Shown: positions 46,015-56,056, counted from the first letter of the stretch. The stretch: DNA of 64,000 nucleotides from JBFXAF01 sp050184585 (GCA_050184585.1 JBFXAF010000010.1:1-64000), one strand, 5' to 3'. The notes: a model not told the origin generated them from the letters alone. A program made the numbers and translations.

Positions 46015-47841
46015 ATGTTCCAGACCTTCGACAGCGTCGCCAACCCGACGCTCGGACGCGGACGGGTCGCACGGCTGCGTGAAGTGCTGACCACGGTTGG
46101 CGTAGACGGCTTTCTCGTACCACGCGCCGACGAACACCAGGGCGAGTACGTTGCGCCGGGATCCGAACGGCTGCTTTGGCTGGCGGGCTTCGCGGGATCG
46201 GCCGGCGTCGCCCTGGTCCTGAAGGACAAGGCGATCGTCTTCGTCGACGGCCGCTACACGCTCCAGGTCCGGAGCCAGACGGACATGACGGTCTTCACGC
46301 CGGAAAGTCTCGTCGAAAACCCTCCGCACAAATGGATGGCCGACCATCTCGGCAAGGGCGTCCGTATCGGGTTCGATCCATGGCTTCACACCATCGGCGA
46401 GGTGAAGCAGTTGCGCGAAGCGGCGAAAAAGGCCGGCTTCGATCTAGTTGGGCTCGACGACAATCCCGTTGACGCGATCTGGTCCGACCGACCCAAGCCT
46501 CCGCTCGAGCCGGTGGACATCCAGCCGATCAATCTCGCCGGCGAACTCGCCAAGAACAAGCTCGCGCGCCTCGCGACGACACTCGCCGAGACGCCCGCCG
46601 ATCACACCGTTCTCACCGATCCTTCCTCGATCGCCTGGGTCTTCAACATCCGCGGTTCGGACGTGCCTCACACCCCCCTACCGCTCGCATTCGCAATACT
46701 CTCGGCGGCAGGCGAGCCGCGCCTCTACATCGACAGGCGCAAGCTCTCGATCGAGCCCGAGGCCTACCTGACCCAGCTCGCTACGTTGCGCCCGCCATCG
46801 GCTCTCCTAACCGATCTCGCCGAACTCGCATCGTCAGGCGCGACCGTCGCTCTCGACCCTGCGCTCGCGGCGGAGAAGTTGCGCATGGTTGTGGAGGAGG
46901 CCGGCGGCACGATCGTCAATCTGCCGGACCCGGCGCGTCTTCCGCGTGCACGGAAGAACGCGGCGGAAATTGAAGGAAGTCGGGCCGCGCACCGTCGTGA
47001 CGGCGCCGCCGTCTGCCGGTTCCTCGCCTGGCTCGACAGCCGGGCGCTGGGTTCGGTGGATGAGATCGGTGCGGTGACAGCACTGGAAGAATTCCGCCGC
47101 CGGACCGGCGAGGAAGCCCAGATGCCGTTGCGCGACATTTCCTTCGACACGATTTCGGGCGCCGGTCCCAACGGGGCGATCATCCACTATCGCGTCTCGA
47201 CCGCGACCAGCCGGAATCTGGCGGCAGGAGAGCTGTTTCTCGTCGATTCCGGCGCGCAGTACAGGGACGGCACGACCGATATCACCCGCACGGTCGCCAT
47301 CGGGTCCGTCGGCGAAGAGGAACGTCAACGCGCGACGCTTGTCCTGAAGGGCATGATCGGTATCTCCACGCTGCGCTTTCCCGTCGGCACGCGGGGCTGC
47401 GACATCGACGCCGTCGCGCGGTTGGCGCTTTGGAAGGCCGGCCTCGACTACGCGCATGGCACCGGCCATGGCGTCGGCTCCTACCTCTCGGTGCACGAGG
47501 GGCCGCAGCGGATCGCCAAGACCGGCACGGAGAAGCTGCTGGATGGCATGATCCTGTCCAACGAACCCGGCTACTACAAGACGGATGCCTACGGCATCCG
47601 TCTCGAAAACCTGATCCTGGTCACGCCTGCGGCGCCAATCGAGGGTGGCGACATTCCCATGCACGGCTTCGAGACGCTGACGCTCGCGCCGTTCGACCAG
47701 CGCCTGGTCGTTGCGGACCTGTTGACCGGGGAAGAGCGCGAGTGGCTCGACGCCTACCACGCCAGAGTGCTGGCCGAGATCGGGCCGATGCTCGACCCTG
47801 CGACGCTCGCCTGGCTGGATCGAGCGTGCGCGCCACTTTGA
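46015..47841 (+). CDS. Aminopeptidase P / Xaa-Pro aminopeptidase family (M24B)
   Basis: 608 residues. Two N-terminal creatinase-like domains (about residues 1-300) precede the pita-bread M24 domain. The metal-ligand residues are visible: two Asp in 'FLVDSGAQYRDGTTDITRT', His in 'GTGHGVGSYLSVHEGP', Glu in 'SNEPGYY' and Glu in 'IRLENLILV'. It removes an N-terminal residue next to proline. The length and order match the long APP form seen in rhizobia and eukaryotes. ATG 46015 has GGAGGG 7 nt upstream. Confidence 0.93.
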   Translation: MFQTFDSVANPTLGRGRVARLREVLTTVGVDGFLVPRADEHQGEYVAPGSERLLWLAGFAGSAGVALVLKDKAIVFVDGRYTLQVRSQTDMTVFTPESLVENPPHKWMADHLGKGVRIGFDPWLHTIGEVKQLREAAKKAGFDLVGLDDNPVDAIWSDRPKPPLEPVDIQPINLAGELAKNKLARLATTLAETPADHTVLTDPSSIAWVFNIRGSDVPHTPLPLAFAILSAAGEPRLYIDRRKLSIEPEAYLTQLATLRPPSALLTDLAELASSGATVALDPALAAEKLRMVVEEAGGTIVNLPDPARLPRARKNAAEIEGSRAAHRRDGAAVCRFLAWLDSRALGSVDEIGAVTALEEFRRRTGEEAQMPLRDISFDTISGAGPNGAIIHYRVSTATSRNLAAGELFLVDSGAQYRDGTTDITRTVAIGSVGEEERQRATLVLKGMIGISTLRFPVGTRGCDIDAVARLALWKAGLDYAHGTGHGVGSYLSVHEGPQRIAKTGTEKLLDGMILSNEPGYYKTDAYGIRLENLILVTPAAPIEGGDIPMHGFETLTLAPFDQRLVVADLLTGEEREWLDAYHARVLAEIGPMLDPATLAWLDRACAPL

Positions 47842-47847
47842 CGAAGT

Positions 47848-48147
47848 TCAACCGATGAGCATGCGCAGCACCACCAGCACCGCGGCACCAGCGAGGAACA
47901 TCGCCATGAGGCCGCCAGTCGCGAGGTGCACCAAGGCCGCGACGACGATGGCCGCGATCTCCGCCGGACCTCCGGCCGCGACTGCCGGCGCGAACAGTGT
48001 GGTGAGGACCGCTGCGGGTACAGCGTTGAGACCCGCTTCGACGCGCGGATGAATGCGCTGGAACCGGGAGAGCACGAGATGCCCTCCAGCGCGGGTGAGG
48101 TAAGTCACGACAGCGCCTGTGAGGATGATCCACACGGTCGTGCTCAC
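47848..48147 (-). CDS. azlD: AzlD family branched-chain amino acid exporter subunit
   Basis: 99 residues with about three or four helices. 'IILTGAVVTYLTRAGGHLVL' and 'RIHPRVEAGLNAVPAAVLTTLFAP' are AzlD signatures. It is the small subunit of AzlCD branched-chain amino-acid exporters. GTG 48147 overlaps the azlC stop by four bases (GTGA). Confidence 0.88.
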   Translation of the reverse strand: MSTTVWIILTGAVVTYLTRAGGHLVLSRFQRIHPRVEAGLNAVPAAVLTTLFAPAVAAGGPAEIAAIVVAALVHLATGGLMAMFLAGAAVLVVLRMLIG

Positions 48148-48899
48148 ACCGATTCTCCGGGCATGCCCGCCTCGTCCTTTTCGACCGGCCTGCTGGCGCT
48201 CGGCGCCATTGCGGCGGCAACGGCGATACCGACCGCAGCGCCGATCGAAACGTGCCAGGGGGAACTGACCAGATAGTGGGCCAGGATCGAGGCGGCGGCG
48301 CTGGCCGCGACAACCGGCAACCACAATGGTCGTTTGCGAAAATCGAGCACCATGCCGAGAAAATAGATGGGCAGGAGGAAATCCAGCCCGAGGGCCTGCG
48401 GGTCCTTGATCAGCGGGCCGAACAGCGCTCCGACATAGCCGGTGAGAATCCACATGACGTAGATCGGCAGCGCCATGCCCATGTACCAGGTGAAGCCGAG
48501 CGGGAGGCCCGCCTCCGCGCGCCGCTCGCTCTCGGCGAACTGCGGATCGACCAGAAAGAAGAAGCCCACCACCTTCTGCCACAGCGGCCAGTGCACGATA
48601 TTGCGACCGACGGCCGCCGAATAGAGCACATGTCGGAAGTTGACCGCAAAGATGGAAAGCACGACGACCCAGGGCTCGAGGTTCTGGCCGAACAGCTCGA
48701 TGCCGACCATCTGGCTCGCGCCGGCGTAGACGGTGGCGCTCATGAGCGCCACCTCGAAGGCGGACATGCCCTGCTGGATGGCAAGGGCGCCGAAAAGCAT
48801 GCCAAACGGCGCCGACGCCACGATGACCGGAATGCCGAGCCTGGCGCCCTGCCGGAAGTCGCGCATGGCGTCGCGCTCGCTGGTCGTTTCGACGGACAT
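48144..48899 (-). CDS. azlC: AzlC family branched-chain amino acid exporter
   Basis: 251 residues with about six or seven helices. 'FRQGARLGIPVIVASAPFGMLFGALAIQQGMS', 'EVALMSATVYAGASQMVGIELFG' and 'NFRHVLYSAAVGR' are AzlC family signatures. Together with AzlD it should export branched-chain amino acids or analogues. The C-terminal 25 residues are polar and charged. Confidence 0.9.
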   Translation of the reverse strand: MSVETTSERDAMRDFRQGARLGIPVIVASAPFGMLFGALAIQQGMSAFEVALMSATVYAGASQMVGIELFGQNLEPWVVVLSIFAVNFRHVLYSAAVGRNIVHWPLWQKVVGFFFLVDPQFAESERRAEAGLPLGFTWYMGMALPIYVMWILTGYVGALFGPLIKDPQALGLDFLLPIYFLGMVLDFRKRPLWLPVVAASAAASILAHYLVSSPWHVSIGAAVGIAVAAAMAPSASRPVEKDEAGMPGESV

Positions 48900-49049
48900 C
48901 GGGATTTTTCCGGTTCGCCGCGTATGTAGGTCAGGAGCCCTGCCCTGTCATGCCAAATCCCTTGAGCCAATGTTCAACGGAGCCGGGGACGGTGGCGCCG
49001 CGGGCGGGCGCCCGGTAACCTCACCCGCTATTCTGCCAGGGGAAACGTG

Positions 49050-49895
49050 ATGAGGCCGATCAACCACCTCGTTCTCGCTGGACATGACCTCAAGGCGCTT
49101 CGGGCGCTCTATGCCGACCTGGGGTTCCCGCTGACCCCGCGCAGCCAGCATCCGTTCGGAACCGGCAACACCGTCATCCAGTTGCGTGGCGCATACTTGG
49201 AGTTGCTCGCCGTGACGGCGCCGTCCGACGTCGTGGAGCACACAGCCGCGACCTTCTCATTCTCGGCCTTCAATCGAGACTATCTCGCCCGGCACGAAGG
49301 CTTCTCGATGCTCGTGATGGACGGCCGCGACGCCGCGGCCGACATCGCCGCATGGCGCGTGGCGGGCCTGAAGACCTACGCGCCGTTCGACTTCTCGCGC
49401 ACAGCGCGGCTGCCATCGGGCGAGGACGTGACGGTCGGTTTCTCGCTCGCCTTCACCTCGACGCCTGAAGCTCCATGGCTCGGACACTTCGCCTGCCAGC
49501 ACCTGCGGCGCGACTATTTCGAACAGCCTCAGTACCTGCGGCACGCCAATACCGCATGGGGCGTCGACGAGGTGTGGATCGTCTCCGAGCCGGCGGACGT
49601 GCTGGAGAAGCACCTGGCGACCTTCCTCGATGGCCATGCCGAGCGGGATGGCCGCCGGCTGGTTTTCGCGACGCATTCAGGCCGTATCGTTCTTTCGGAC
49701 GCCCGCGATTTCACAGAAGTCTTTGGCGAGCCGCCGCCGCACCCGCAGGACGGCCCTCATCTCGCCGCCGTGACGATAGGCTGCCGGACCCTGGATGTGC
49801 TGGAAACGGCGGGACTGAGCCGGGTCGGCGAGCGACTGGTCCTGCCGTCGGCAAGAGCCTTCGGCACCGTGCTTGCGTTTAGGACGGTCGCCTAA
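49050..49895 (+). CDS. VOC family (glyoxalase-like) protein
   Basis: 281 residues with two VOC-type modules. 'INHLVLAGHDLKALRALYADLGFPLTPRSQHPFGTGNTVIQLRGAYLELLAV' is the first paired beta-alpha-beta unit. The second half repeats the topology ('VDEVWIVSEPADVLEKHLATFL'), giving a Glyoxalase_3-like arrangement. The metal-binding His/Glu residues are plausible, but the substrate is unknown. ATG 49050 is preferred over GTG 49047 because AGGGGAAAC gives better spacing. Its stop codon TAA overlaps the ligA stop on the other strand within CTAA. Confidence 0.83.
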   Translation: MRPINHLVLAGHDLKALRALYADLGFPLTPRSQHPFGTGNTVIQLRGAYLELLAVTAPSDVVEHTAATFSFSAFNRDYLARHEGFSMLVMDGRDAAADIAAWRVAGLKTYAPFDFSRTARLPSGEDVTVGFSLAFTSTPEAPWLGHFACQHLRRDYFEQPQYLRHANTAWGVDEVWIVSEPADVLEKHLATFLDGHAERDGRRLVFATHSGRIVLSDARDFTEVFGEPPPHPQDGPHLAAVTIGCRTLDVLETAGLSRVGERLVLPSARAFGTVLAFRTVA

Positions 49896-52090
49896 CGCCC
49901 CACCCGCTCGAACCACTGGTTCTCGTCGATCACCTCGATGCCGAGGTCAGTGGCCTGCTTGAGCTTCGAGCCGGCGCCCGGGCCGGCGACGACGAGGTCG
50001 GTCTTCTTCGACACCGAACCGGCGACCTTGGCCCCAAGCTTCTCGGCCATCGCCTTCGCCTCGTCGCGCGACATGCGCTCCAGCGAGCCGGTAAAAACCA
50101 CCGTCTTGCCGGCGACCGGCGAGTCGACCTCGCCGACCGGCTCCTCGTCGACCGGCGTAACCTCTTCAAGCAGCGCTGCGACGGCCTCGAGATTGTGCCC
50201 CTCGTCGAAGAAGGCGACGACGGCTTCGGCAACCGTCGCGCCAATGCCGTTGATGTTATTGATCTCCTCCCAGGCCGGATCGCCGGTCTTGCCCTCAGGT
50301 ATCTCGGCTTCCGTCGCTGTCCGCATCAAGGCTTCGAAGGACAGAAAATGCCGCGCCAGCCGCTTGGCGTTGGTCTCGCCGATGTGACGGATGCCGAGCG
50401 CGTAGACGAAGCGCGTCACGTCGATCCTGCGCCGGTCCTCGATGGCCGCCAGAAGATTGTCGACCTCCTTGAACGTGCGCTTGTCCTCCGAAAGAGAGGC
50501 CTTGCGCTTGCTGCCGCTTTTCGCCTCGCGCTCCTGCGCTTGGGCCTCGCGCTGCCGGAGAACGGCGGCCTTCAATGCCTCCACGCGATCCTTGAGGCGG
50601 AAGATGTCGGCCGGCGTCTTCACGAGGCCGTTGTCGAACAGGAGTTGCGCGTATTTCTCGCCGAACCCTTCGATGTCGAAGGCGTTGCGCGACACGAAGT
50701 GGCGGATGCGCTCCACGGCCTGGGCAGGACAGATCAGTCCACCCGTGCAACGCCGCACCGCCTCGCCATCCTCGCGCACCGCGTGGCTGCCGCAGGCCGG
50801 GCAGACGACCGGGAACTCGTAGGCCGTCGCGTCCTTCGGCCGCTTGTCCAGCATCACGTCCAGTATCTGCGGGATGACGTCTCCCGCCCGCTGGACGATG
50901 ACGGTGTCGCCGACGCGAATGTCCCGGCCTTCACGGATCGGCTGGCCGTCATTCCCGATGCCCTTGATGTAATCCTCGTTGTGGAGCGTGGCGTTGGTGA
51001 CGACCACGCCGCCGACCGTCACCGGCTGCAGCCGCGCCACGGGCGTCATGGCGCCGGTACGTCCGACCTGGATGTCGATCGCGGTGAGCACCGTGGTCGC
51101 CTTCTCGGCCGGGAACTTGTGCGCAATCGCCCAGCGCGGGCTACGCGAGACGAATCCCAGCCGGTCCTGGAGCTTCAGATCGTCGACCTTGTAGACGACG
51201 CCGTCGATGTCGTAGCCGAGCGTCGAGCGCGCCGCCTCAATGGCGCGATAGTGACCGAGCAGCCCGTCGACGTCGTCGAACAGCTTCATCAGCGGATTGA
51301 CCCGGAAGCCGTAGGATGAAAACGCCTCGACCATGCCCATCTGGGTGACGGCGGGCATCTCGCTCACCTCGCCCCAGGTATAGGCGAAGAAGCGCAGCGG
51401 CCGGCTGGCGGTGATCGAGGTGTCGAGCTGGCGCAGCGATCCTGCCGACGCGTTGCGCGGATTGGCGAAGGTCTGGCGGCCCGCCTCGGCATTGCGCCGG
51501 TTCAATTCGGCGAAGTCGGCGTGGCCCATGTAGACCTCGCCGCGCACCTCCAGCACATCAGGGAAATCGCCGGTCAGCACATTGGGGATGTCGGCCACCG
51601 TGCGGGCGTTCGCGGTGACGTTCTCCCCCACCGCGCCGTCGCCGCGCGTCGCGGCCGTCACCAGCCTCCCTGCCTCGTAGCGCAGCGAAAGCGACAGCCC
51701 GTCGATCTTGGGCTCGGCGGTGATCGCTATCTTGGCCTCGGTATCCAGCCGCAGGAATCGGCGGATGCGGGCGAGGAAGTCAACGACGTCCTCGTCGGCG
51801 AAGGCGTTGTCCAGGGAAAGCATGGGCACCGCATGCGTGACCTTGCCGAACTTCTCGGAGATCGCCGCGCCGACGCGACGCGACGGCGAATCGTCGCGCA
51901 CCAGGTCCGGGAAGCGCTGCTCGATCGCCAGGTTTCTCCGTCTGAGCGCGTCGTATTCGGCGTCGGAGATCAGCGGATCGTCCTCAGCGTGATAGCGCTC
52001 GTCGTGGAAGGCGATCTCGGTAGCGAGCCTCTTCAGTTCGGCGACTGCTTCGACCTGCGTCAGTTGATCGACTGATTTCTCGGCAGCCAT
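49892..52090 (-). CDS. ligA: NAD-dependent DNA ligase
   Basis: 732 residues. Domain order: NAD-binding Ia, adenylation domain with the catalytic Lys128 in 'EPKIDG', OB fold, Cys4 zinc finger ('CPACGSHA...RCTGGLICPAQ'), HhH domain and a C-terminal BRCT domain ('VFTGSLERMSRDEAKAMAEKLGAKVAGSVSKKTDLVVAG'). It seals nicks during replication and repair. A charged linker rich in Lys/Glu/Arg (about residues 515-550) is longer than in E. coli and is typical of rhizobial LigA. It is the last gene of the division-envelope block. Confidence 0.96.
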   Translation of the reverse strand: MAAEKSVDQLTQVEAVAELKRLATEIAFHDERYHAEDDPLISDAEYDALRRRNLAIEQRFPDLVRDDSPSRRVGAAISEKFGKVTHAVPMLSLDNAFADEDVVDFLARIRRFLRLDTEAKIAITAEPKIDGLSLSLRYEAGRLVTAATRGDGAVGENVTANARTVADIPNVLTGDFPDVLEVRGEVYMGHADFAELNRRNAEAGRQTFANPRNASAGSLRQLDTSITASRPLRFFAYTWGEVSEMPAVTQMGMVEAFSSYGFRVNPLMKLFDDVDGLLGHYRAIEAARSTLGYDIDGVVYKVDDLKLQDRLGFVSRSPRWAIAHKFPAEKATTVLTAIDIQVGRTGAMTPVARLQPVTVGGVVVTNATLHNEDYIKGIGNDGQPIREGRDIRVGDTVIVQRAGDVIPQILDVMLDKRPKDATAYEFPVVCPACGSHAVREDGEAVRRCTGGLICPAQAVERIRHFVSRNAFDIEGFGEKYAQLLFDNGLVKTPADIFRLKDRVEALKAAVLRQREAQAQEREAKSGSKRKASLSEDKRTFKEVDNLLAAIEDRRRIDVTRFVYALGIRHIGETNAKRLARHFLSFEALMRTATEAEIPEGKTGDPAWEEINNINGIGATVAEAVVAFFDEGHNLEAVAALLEEVTPVDEEPVGEVDSPVAGKTVVFTGSLERMSRDEAKAMAEKLGAKVAGSVSKKTDLVVAGPGAGSKLKQATDLGIEVIDENQWFERVGR

Positions 52091-52170
52091 TGTCGGGTCC
52101 GGTTGCGGTTTCGGTGACGACTATGATCGCGCCTTCGCAACCTGTTCAAGAGGGGTCGAGGTCCCTGCTG

Positions 52171-53850
52171 TCAGGCGTTGACCGCCGTCGTGTTTTCCCG
52201 GAGCAACCGTTCTGCCGCCGCTCGCGCCTCGTCGGTTATGGTCGCGCCCGCGAGCATCCGGGCGATCTCCTCCTGACGCGCCTTGCGGTCCATCGCCGTA
52301 ACCGCGGTTCGCACCTGATCCGGCCCGCCTCCCTTGGAAATCAGGAGATGCGTGGCGGCTCGCGCGGCGACCTGCGGGGCATGCGTCACGGAAAGCACCT
52401 GCACCCGTTCGGCAAGGCGGCTGAGCCGCTGGCCAATCGCGTCGGCCACCGCGCCACCGACGCCGGTATCGATCTCGTCGAAGACGAGCGTCGGTGCGGA
52501 CCCGCGATCGGCGAGCGCCACCTTGAGTGCGAGCAGGAACCTGGACAACTCCCCGCCGGACGCGACTTTCATCATCGGTCCCGGCCGCGTGCCCGGATTG
52601 GTCCTGACCCAGAACTCGACCGTGTCGATCCCCTCTTCCATGCGGCTGACCGGCTCGGACGAAATCTCCACGATGAAGGCGGCGCGATCGAGCTTGAGTG
52701 CGGGCAGTTCGGCCATCACGGCGCCTGCGAGCGAATCGGCCGCGGCGCGGCGCTTGTTCGACAGCTCGGCGGCGCGCCGATCATAGATCTGGCGCCCGCC
52801 GGCCGCCTGCTTCTCCAGACGGATCAGCCGTTCCTCGCCAGCGTCGAGATCGGCGAGATCGGCGGCCATCGCATCCCGCTTCTCGGCGAGGTCATCGACT
52901 GCAACACCAAATTTCCTCCCGGCCGCTCGCAGCGCGAACAGACGCTCCTCGGACCGCTCCAGCTTCTGCGGATCGAACTCGCATGCCCGCATCGCGGCGT
53001 CGGCCGCCGATTGCGCCGAATCGAGCGCGACGAGAGCTTCATCCAGCGCCTTGACCAGGTCGTCCAGCGAGCCCCCAGCTTCTCCCGCCTTGCGTTGCAG
53101 CCGCCTCAGCAGAGCCGCAAGCTGCGGAGACGCAGATCCGCTTCCGGACAGCACCTCCTGTGCCTCACGAATGTCGGTCGCGGCCTTTTCGGCGCGCATC
53201 ATCGCGGCTCGCTCGTCGGCGAGCGCTGTCTCCTCGCCGGGAATCGGGTCGAGCCCAGCCAGTTCCGCAACCGCGGCACGCAGGAAGTCCGCCTCGCGGC
53301 TCGCCGTCTCGACCCGCACACGATGTCGCGCGAGCTCCATCTCCGCGGCGCGCCAGTCGCGCCAGGCGGATGCAACCGCCGCCACGTCGCCTGCCAGCCC
53401 ACCGAAGGCGTCGAGCAGGGCACGGTGCGCGGCGGGATCGACCAGCGCCCTCTCGTCGTGCTGGCCGTGAAGTTCGACCAGCGCACGGCCGACATCGCGC
53501 ATGAGCGCAACGCTGGCCGGCTGGTCGTTGATGAAGACGCGGGTGCGTCCGTCCGCACCCTGCACGCGCCGCAGAATGACGTCGCCATCGTCGTCCACGG
53601 CGTTCTCGGCCAGAAGCGCGCGCACCGGATGGGCCGCGGGAACGTCGAAGACAGCAGTTATCTGACCCTGGGACGCGCCGTTGCGCACGAGCGACGCGTC
53701 GCCACGGCCGCCAAGCGCCAATGACAGCGCATCGAGGAGGATCGACTTTCCCGCTCCCGTCTCTCCGGTCAGAACCGAAAGACCGCGCGAGAACTCGATG
53801 TCCAGCCGCTCGATCAGGACGATATCGCGGATCGACAGTTGCGACAGCAT
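52171..53850 (-). CDS. recN: DNA repair protein RecN
   Basis: 559 residues of the SMC-like family: Walker A GETGAGKS (residues 29-36), a long coiled-coil centre, the ABC signature 'VASGGELSRFLLALK' and Walker B 'PTLVFDEIDTGVGG', with the characteristic late 'VLSVTHAPQVAARA'. RecN acts at double-strand breaks in recombination repair. It starts 14 bases after the bamD stop, the usual rhizobial order. Confidence 0.95.
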   Translation of the reverse strand: MLSQLSIRDIVLIERLDIEFSRGLSVLTGETGAGKSILLDALSLALGGRGDASLVRNGASQGQITAVFDVPAAHPVRALLAENAVDDDGDVILRRVQGADGRTRVFINDQPASVALMRDVGRALVELHGQHDERALVDPAAHRALLDAFGGLAGDVAAVASAWRDWRAAEMELARHRVRVETASREADFLRAAVAELAGLDPIPGEETALADERAAMMRAEKAATDIREAQEVLSGSGSASPQLAALLRRLQRKAGEAGGSLDDLVKALDEALVALDSAQSAADAAMRACEFDPQKLERSEERLFALRAAGRKFGVAVDDLAEKRDAMAADLADLDAGEERLIRLEKQAAGGRQIYDRRAAELSNKRRAAADSLAGAVMAELPALKLDRAAFIVEISSEPVSRMEEGIDTVEFWVRTNPGTRPGPMMKVASGGELSRFLLALKVALADRGSAPTLVFDEIDTGVGGAVADAIGQRLSRLAERVQVLSVTHAPQVAARAATHLLISKGGGPDQVRTAVTAMDRKARQEEIARMLAGATITDEARAAAERLLRENTTAVNA

Positions 53851-53863
53851 CGCGCGGAGCGCG

Positions 53864-54721
53864 TCAGGTGCCGGCGATCAGTGCGCCCGCCTTGGACAGC
53901 CACGACCCGGCATTCTCGCGCGGCTCCAGACCACCGCTCTGAAGCAGCTTGACCGAATCCCCGTACCACTGGCTGTCGGGGTAGTTGTGACCGAGCACCG
54001 CGGCGGCGGCCTGGGCTTCCGACGCCAGCCCCATTGCGAAGTAGGCCTCGGTCAGGCGCGCGAGCGCCTCCTCGACGTGGCGCGTGTTGGAGTAGTGCTC
54101 GACGACCACGCGAAAGCGCTTGATCGACGCCAGGTACTCACGCCTTTCGAGATAGTAGCGGCCGACCTGCATCTCCTTGCCGGCGAGCTGGTCGCGCGCG
54201 AACCGGATCTTCGCCCTGGCGTCCTCGACATACTCCGACTCGGGCCAGCGCTGGACCAGTTCGTCCATCGCCTCGATGGCCCTCCGCGACTCCTTCTGAT
54301 CCTGCGTCACGTCGCGAATCTGACGGAAGTAGCTCAGCCCGATGATGTACTGCGCATACGCGGCGTCGTCGGTAGACGGATAGAGGGACACGTAGCGCTT
54401 GCCGGCGTTGATGGCCTCGTCGTAATTGCCCTGCCGATAGTTGGTGAACGCTCCCATAACCATCGATTTGCGGGCGAACTCCGAATAGGGGTGCTGCCGA
54501 TCGACCGCGTCAAACTTGCGCACCGCCTCCTTGAGACGCCCGGTCTCGAGATTCGCCAGGCCCTGATTGTAGAGAACGTCGGCCGGCTCGGTCGACTCGA
54601 CATAGGTGGCGAGGTCGACGTCGTCATTCGAGGCGCAGGCGGAAAGCAGCAGCGGCGCGGCGACGAGGATCGTCGCGAACGCCAGCCGGGTACGCGGGAA
54701 TGCGGCACGCGGGAAATGCAT
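53864..54721 (-). CDS. bamD: Outer-membrane assembly lipoprotein BamD
   Basis: 285 residues. Lipoprotein signal with lipobox LLSAC (cleavage before Cys, about residue 28), followed by tetratricopeptide-like helical repeats ('ADVLYNQGLANLETGRLKEAVRKFDAVDRQHPYSEFARKSMVM', 'YAQYIIGLSYFRQIRDV'). BamD is an essential part of the BAM complex that folds outer-membrane proteins. ATG 54721 is the supported start; the in-frame extension to 54745 is not. Confidence 0.93.
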   Translation of the reverse strand: MHFPRAAFPRTRLAFATILVAAPLLLSACASNDDVDLATYVESTEPADVLYNQGLANLETGRLKEAVRKFDAVDRQHPYSEFARKSMVMGAFTNYRQGNYDEAINAGKRYVSLYPSTDDAAYAQYIIGLSYFRQIRDVTQDQKESRRAIEAMDELVQRWPESEYVEDARAKIRFARDQLAGKEMQVGRYYLERREYLASIKRFRVVVEHYSNTRHVEEALARLTEAYFAMGLASEAQAAAAVLGHNYPDSQWYGDSVKLLQSGGLEPRENAGSWLSKAGALIAGT

Positions 54722-54854
54722 GGTCGGTATTCGCCCCTCCGGCAAAGCTGCTCTTGCCCAGCAGCGTGGCCTTCGATCATATCAGGCGGCGCGTCACAAC
54801 GCCATCTGCCGGCAATCGCTCAATAATGTGGCGGGAAAGCGGCCCGGCTCGTGC

Positions 54855-55850
54855 CTAAAGCGCCCACGGCTGATACACCGGCGCGGCAATCGCACGCATC
54901 TCGCCGAGCCGGCCCCGTTCGCGGCGCGTCGCCTCGACGATCTCGAAGGCCGACGCATCGGCAAGCAGCGCCCGCAGCACCTGCAGATTGAGCTTGTGGC
55001 CACCGCGATAGGAGCGGAAGCGGCCAATGAAACGCGCGCCGGCCAGAGACAGGTCGCCGACGGCGTCGAGCAGCTTGTGGCGGACGAACTCGTCGGGATA
55101 GCGCAGGCCTTCAATGTTGATGATTCGATGATCGTCGCCGATGACCACTGAGTTCTCAAGCGACGAGCCGAGCGCAAGGCCGGCAGCCCACAGGCGCTCG
55201 ACATCCTTGATGAAGCCGAACGTTCTGGCCCTGGCCACATCACGCCGGAAGCTGGCCGCCGTGAGATCGCAGGTGATCGCCTGTCGCCCGATGGCGGGGC
55301 TGTCGAAGTCGATCTTTATGTCGAATCGGGTTCCATCATACGGCGTGAACTCCGCCCACGACGAACCGCTCTCGACGCGCACCGGCCGCATGACCCGGAT
55401 GTAGCGTCGGGGTGACCCGAGCAATGCGATGCCTGCCTCCTCGAGCGCGTGGACGTATGGCGCCGCGCTGCCGTCGAAAATCGGCACCTCGCCGCCATCG
55501 ACATCGATGGAGATGTTGTCGATGCCGACCCCGATCAGTGCGGCCATCAGATGTTCAACTGTCGCGACATGCGCGCCACCGGGGTCTCCGAGCACAGTCG
55601 AAAGGTCGGTTCCGCCAACTTCCGACGCCAGCGCGCGAACCGTGGTCCTCACAGCGCCTGAGCCGATCGAGAAACGAATTCCGGTGTCAGCTTCGGAGGG
55701 GGAGAAACGAACCGCTACAGGCTTTCCACTGTGGACTCCGGTCCCGGTCAGCCTGAAACCCGACCGGATCGTGGTCTGCTGATCCTGCAACGCTGCCCCC
55801 GTCGCCCCTGCCTGTACGCGTCCGCTTGTTCGCGGCTTCGACATCGACAC
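54855..55850 (-). CDS. lpxC: UDP-3-O-acyl-N-acetylglucosamine deacetylase
   Basis: 331 residues. LpxC is the committed step of lipid A synthesis. Visible: 'TGTGVHSGKPV' (substrate region), zinc ligand His in 'VATVEHLMAALIGVGIDNISIDVDGGEVPIFDGSA', 'FGFIKDVERLWAAGLALGSSLENSVVI' and 'RYPDEFVRHKLLDAVGDLSLAG' with the second zinc-site His and Asp. The N-terminus has about 20 extra residues before 'QTTIRSGF'. GTG 55850 or ATG 55844 may start the protein. It lies between ftsZ and bamD. Confidence 0.95.
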   Translation of the reverse strand: MSMSKPRTSGRVQAGATGAALQDQQTTIRSGFRLTGTGVHSGKPVAVRFSPSEADTGIRFSIGSGAVRTTVRALASEVGGTDLSTVLGDPGGAHVATVEHLMAALIGVGIDNISIDVDGGEVPIFDGSAAPYVHALEEAGIALLGSPRRYIRVMRPVRVESGSSWAEFTPYDGTRFDIKIDFDSPAIGRQAITCDLTAASFRRDVARARTFGFIKDVERLWAAGLALGSSLENSVVIGDDHRIINIEGLRYPDEFVRHKLLDAVGDLSLAGARFIGRFRSYRGGHKLNLQVLRALLADASAFEIVEATRRERGRLGEMRAIAAPVYQPWAL

Positions 55851-56005
55851 ACTCGCGCCCCGTCCCGGGCGTTCTTCTACCTGCCTTGGAGGATAGAGCC
55901 AGCCCCGAACCGCGCCAAATCACGGATTCTATCCCCATGTTACCGGATGAGTAACCGTTACTAAGCTCCAACCCATTGAATCTCAAGAACTTTGCAAAGC
56001 GGAAA

Positions 56006-56033
56006 CGGGCGGGCGCCGATTGGCGCCCGCCCG
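56006..56033 (-). terminator. Hairpin terminator after ftsZ
   Basis: CGGGCGGGCGCC-gatt-GGCGCCCGCCCG is a perfect 12-bp stem located 24 bases downstream of the ftsZ stop. On the minus strand it is followed by GTTTCC, a weak U tract. It probably limits transcription from ftsZ into lpxC. Confidence 0.7.
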
Positions 56034-56056
56034 CTTGTCATCCTGCGGCAGTCGCG

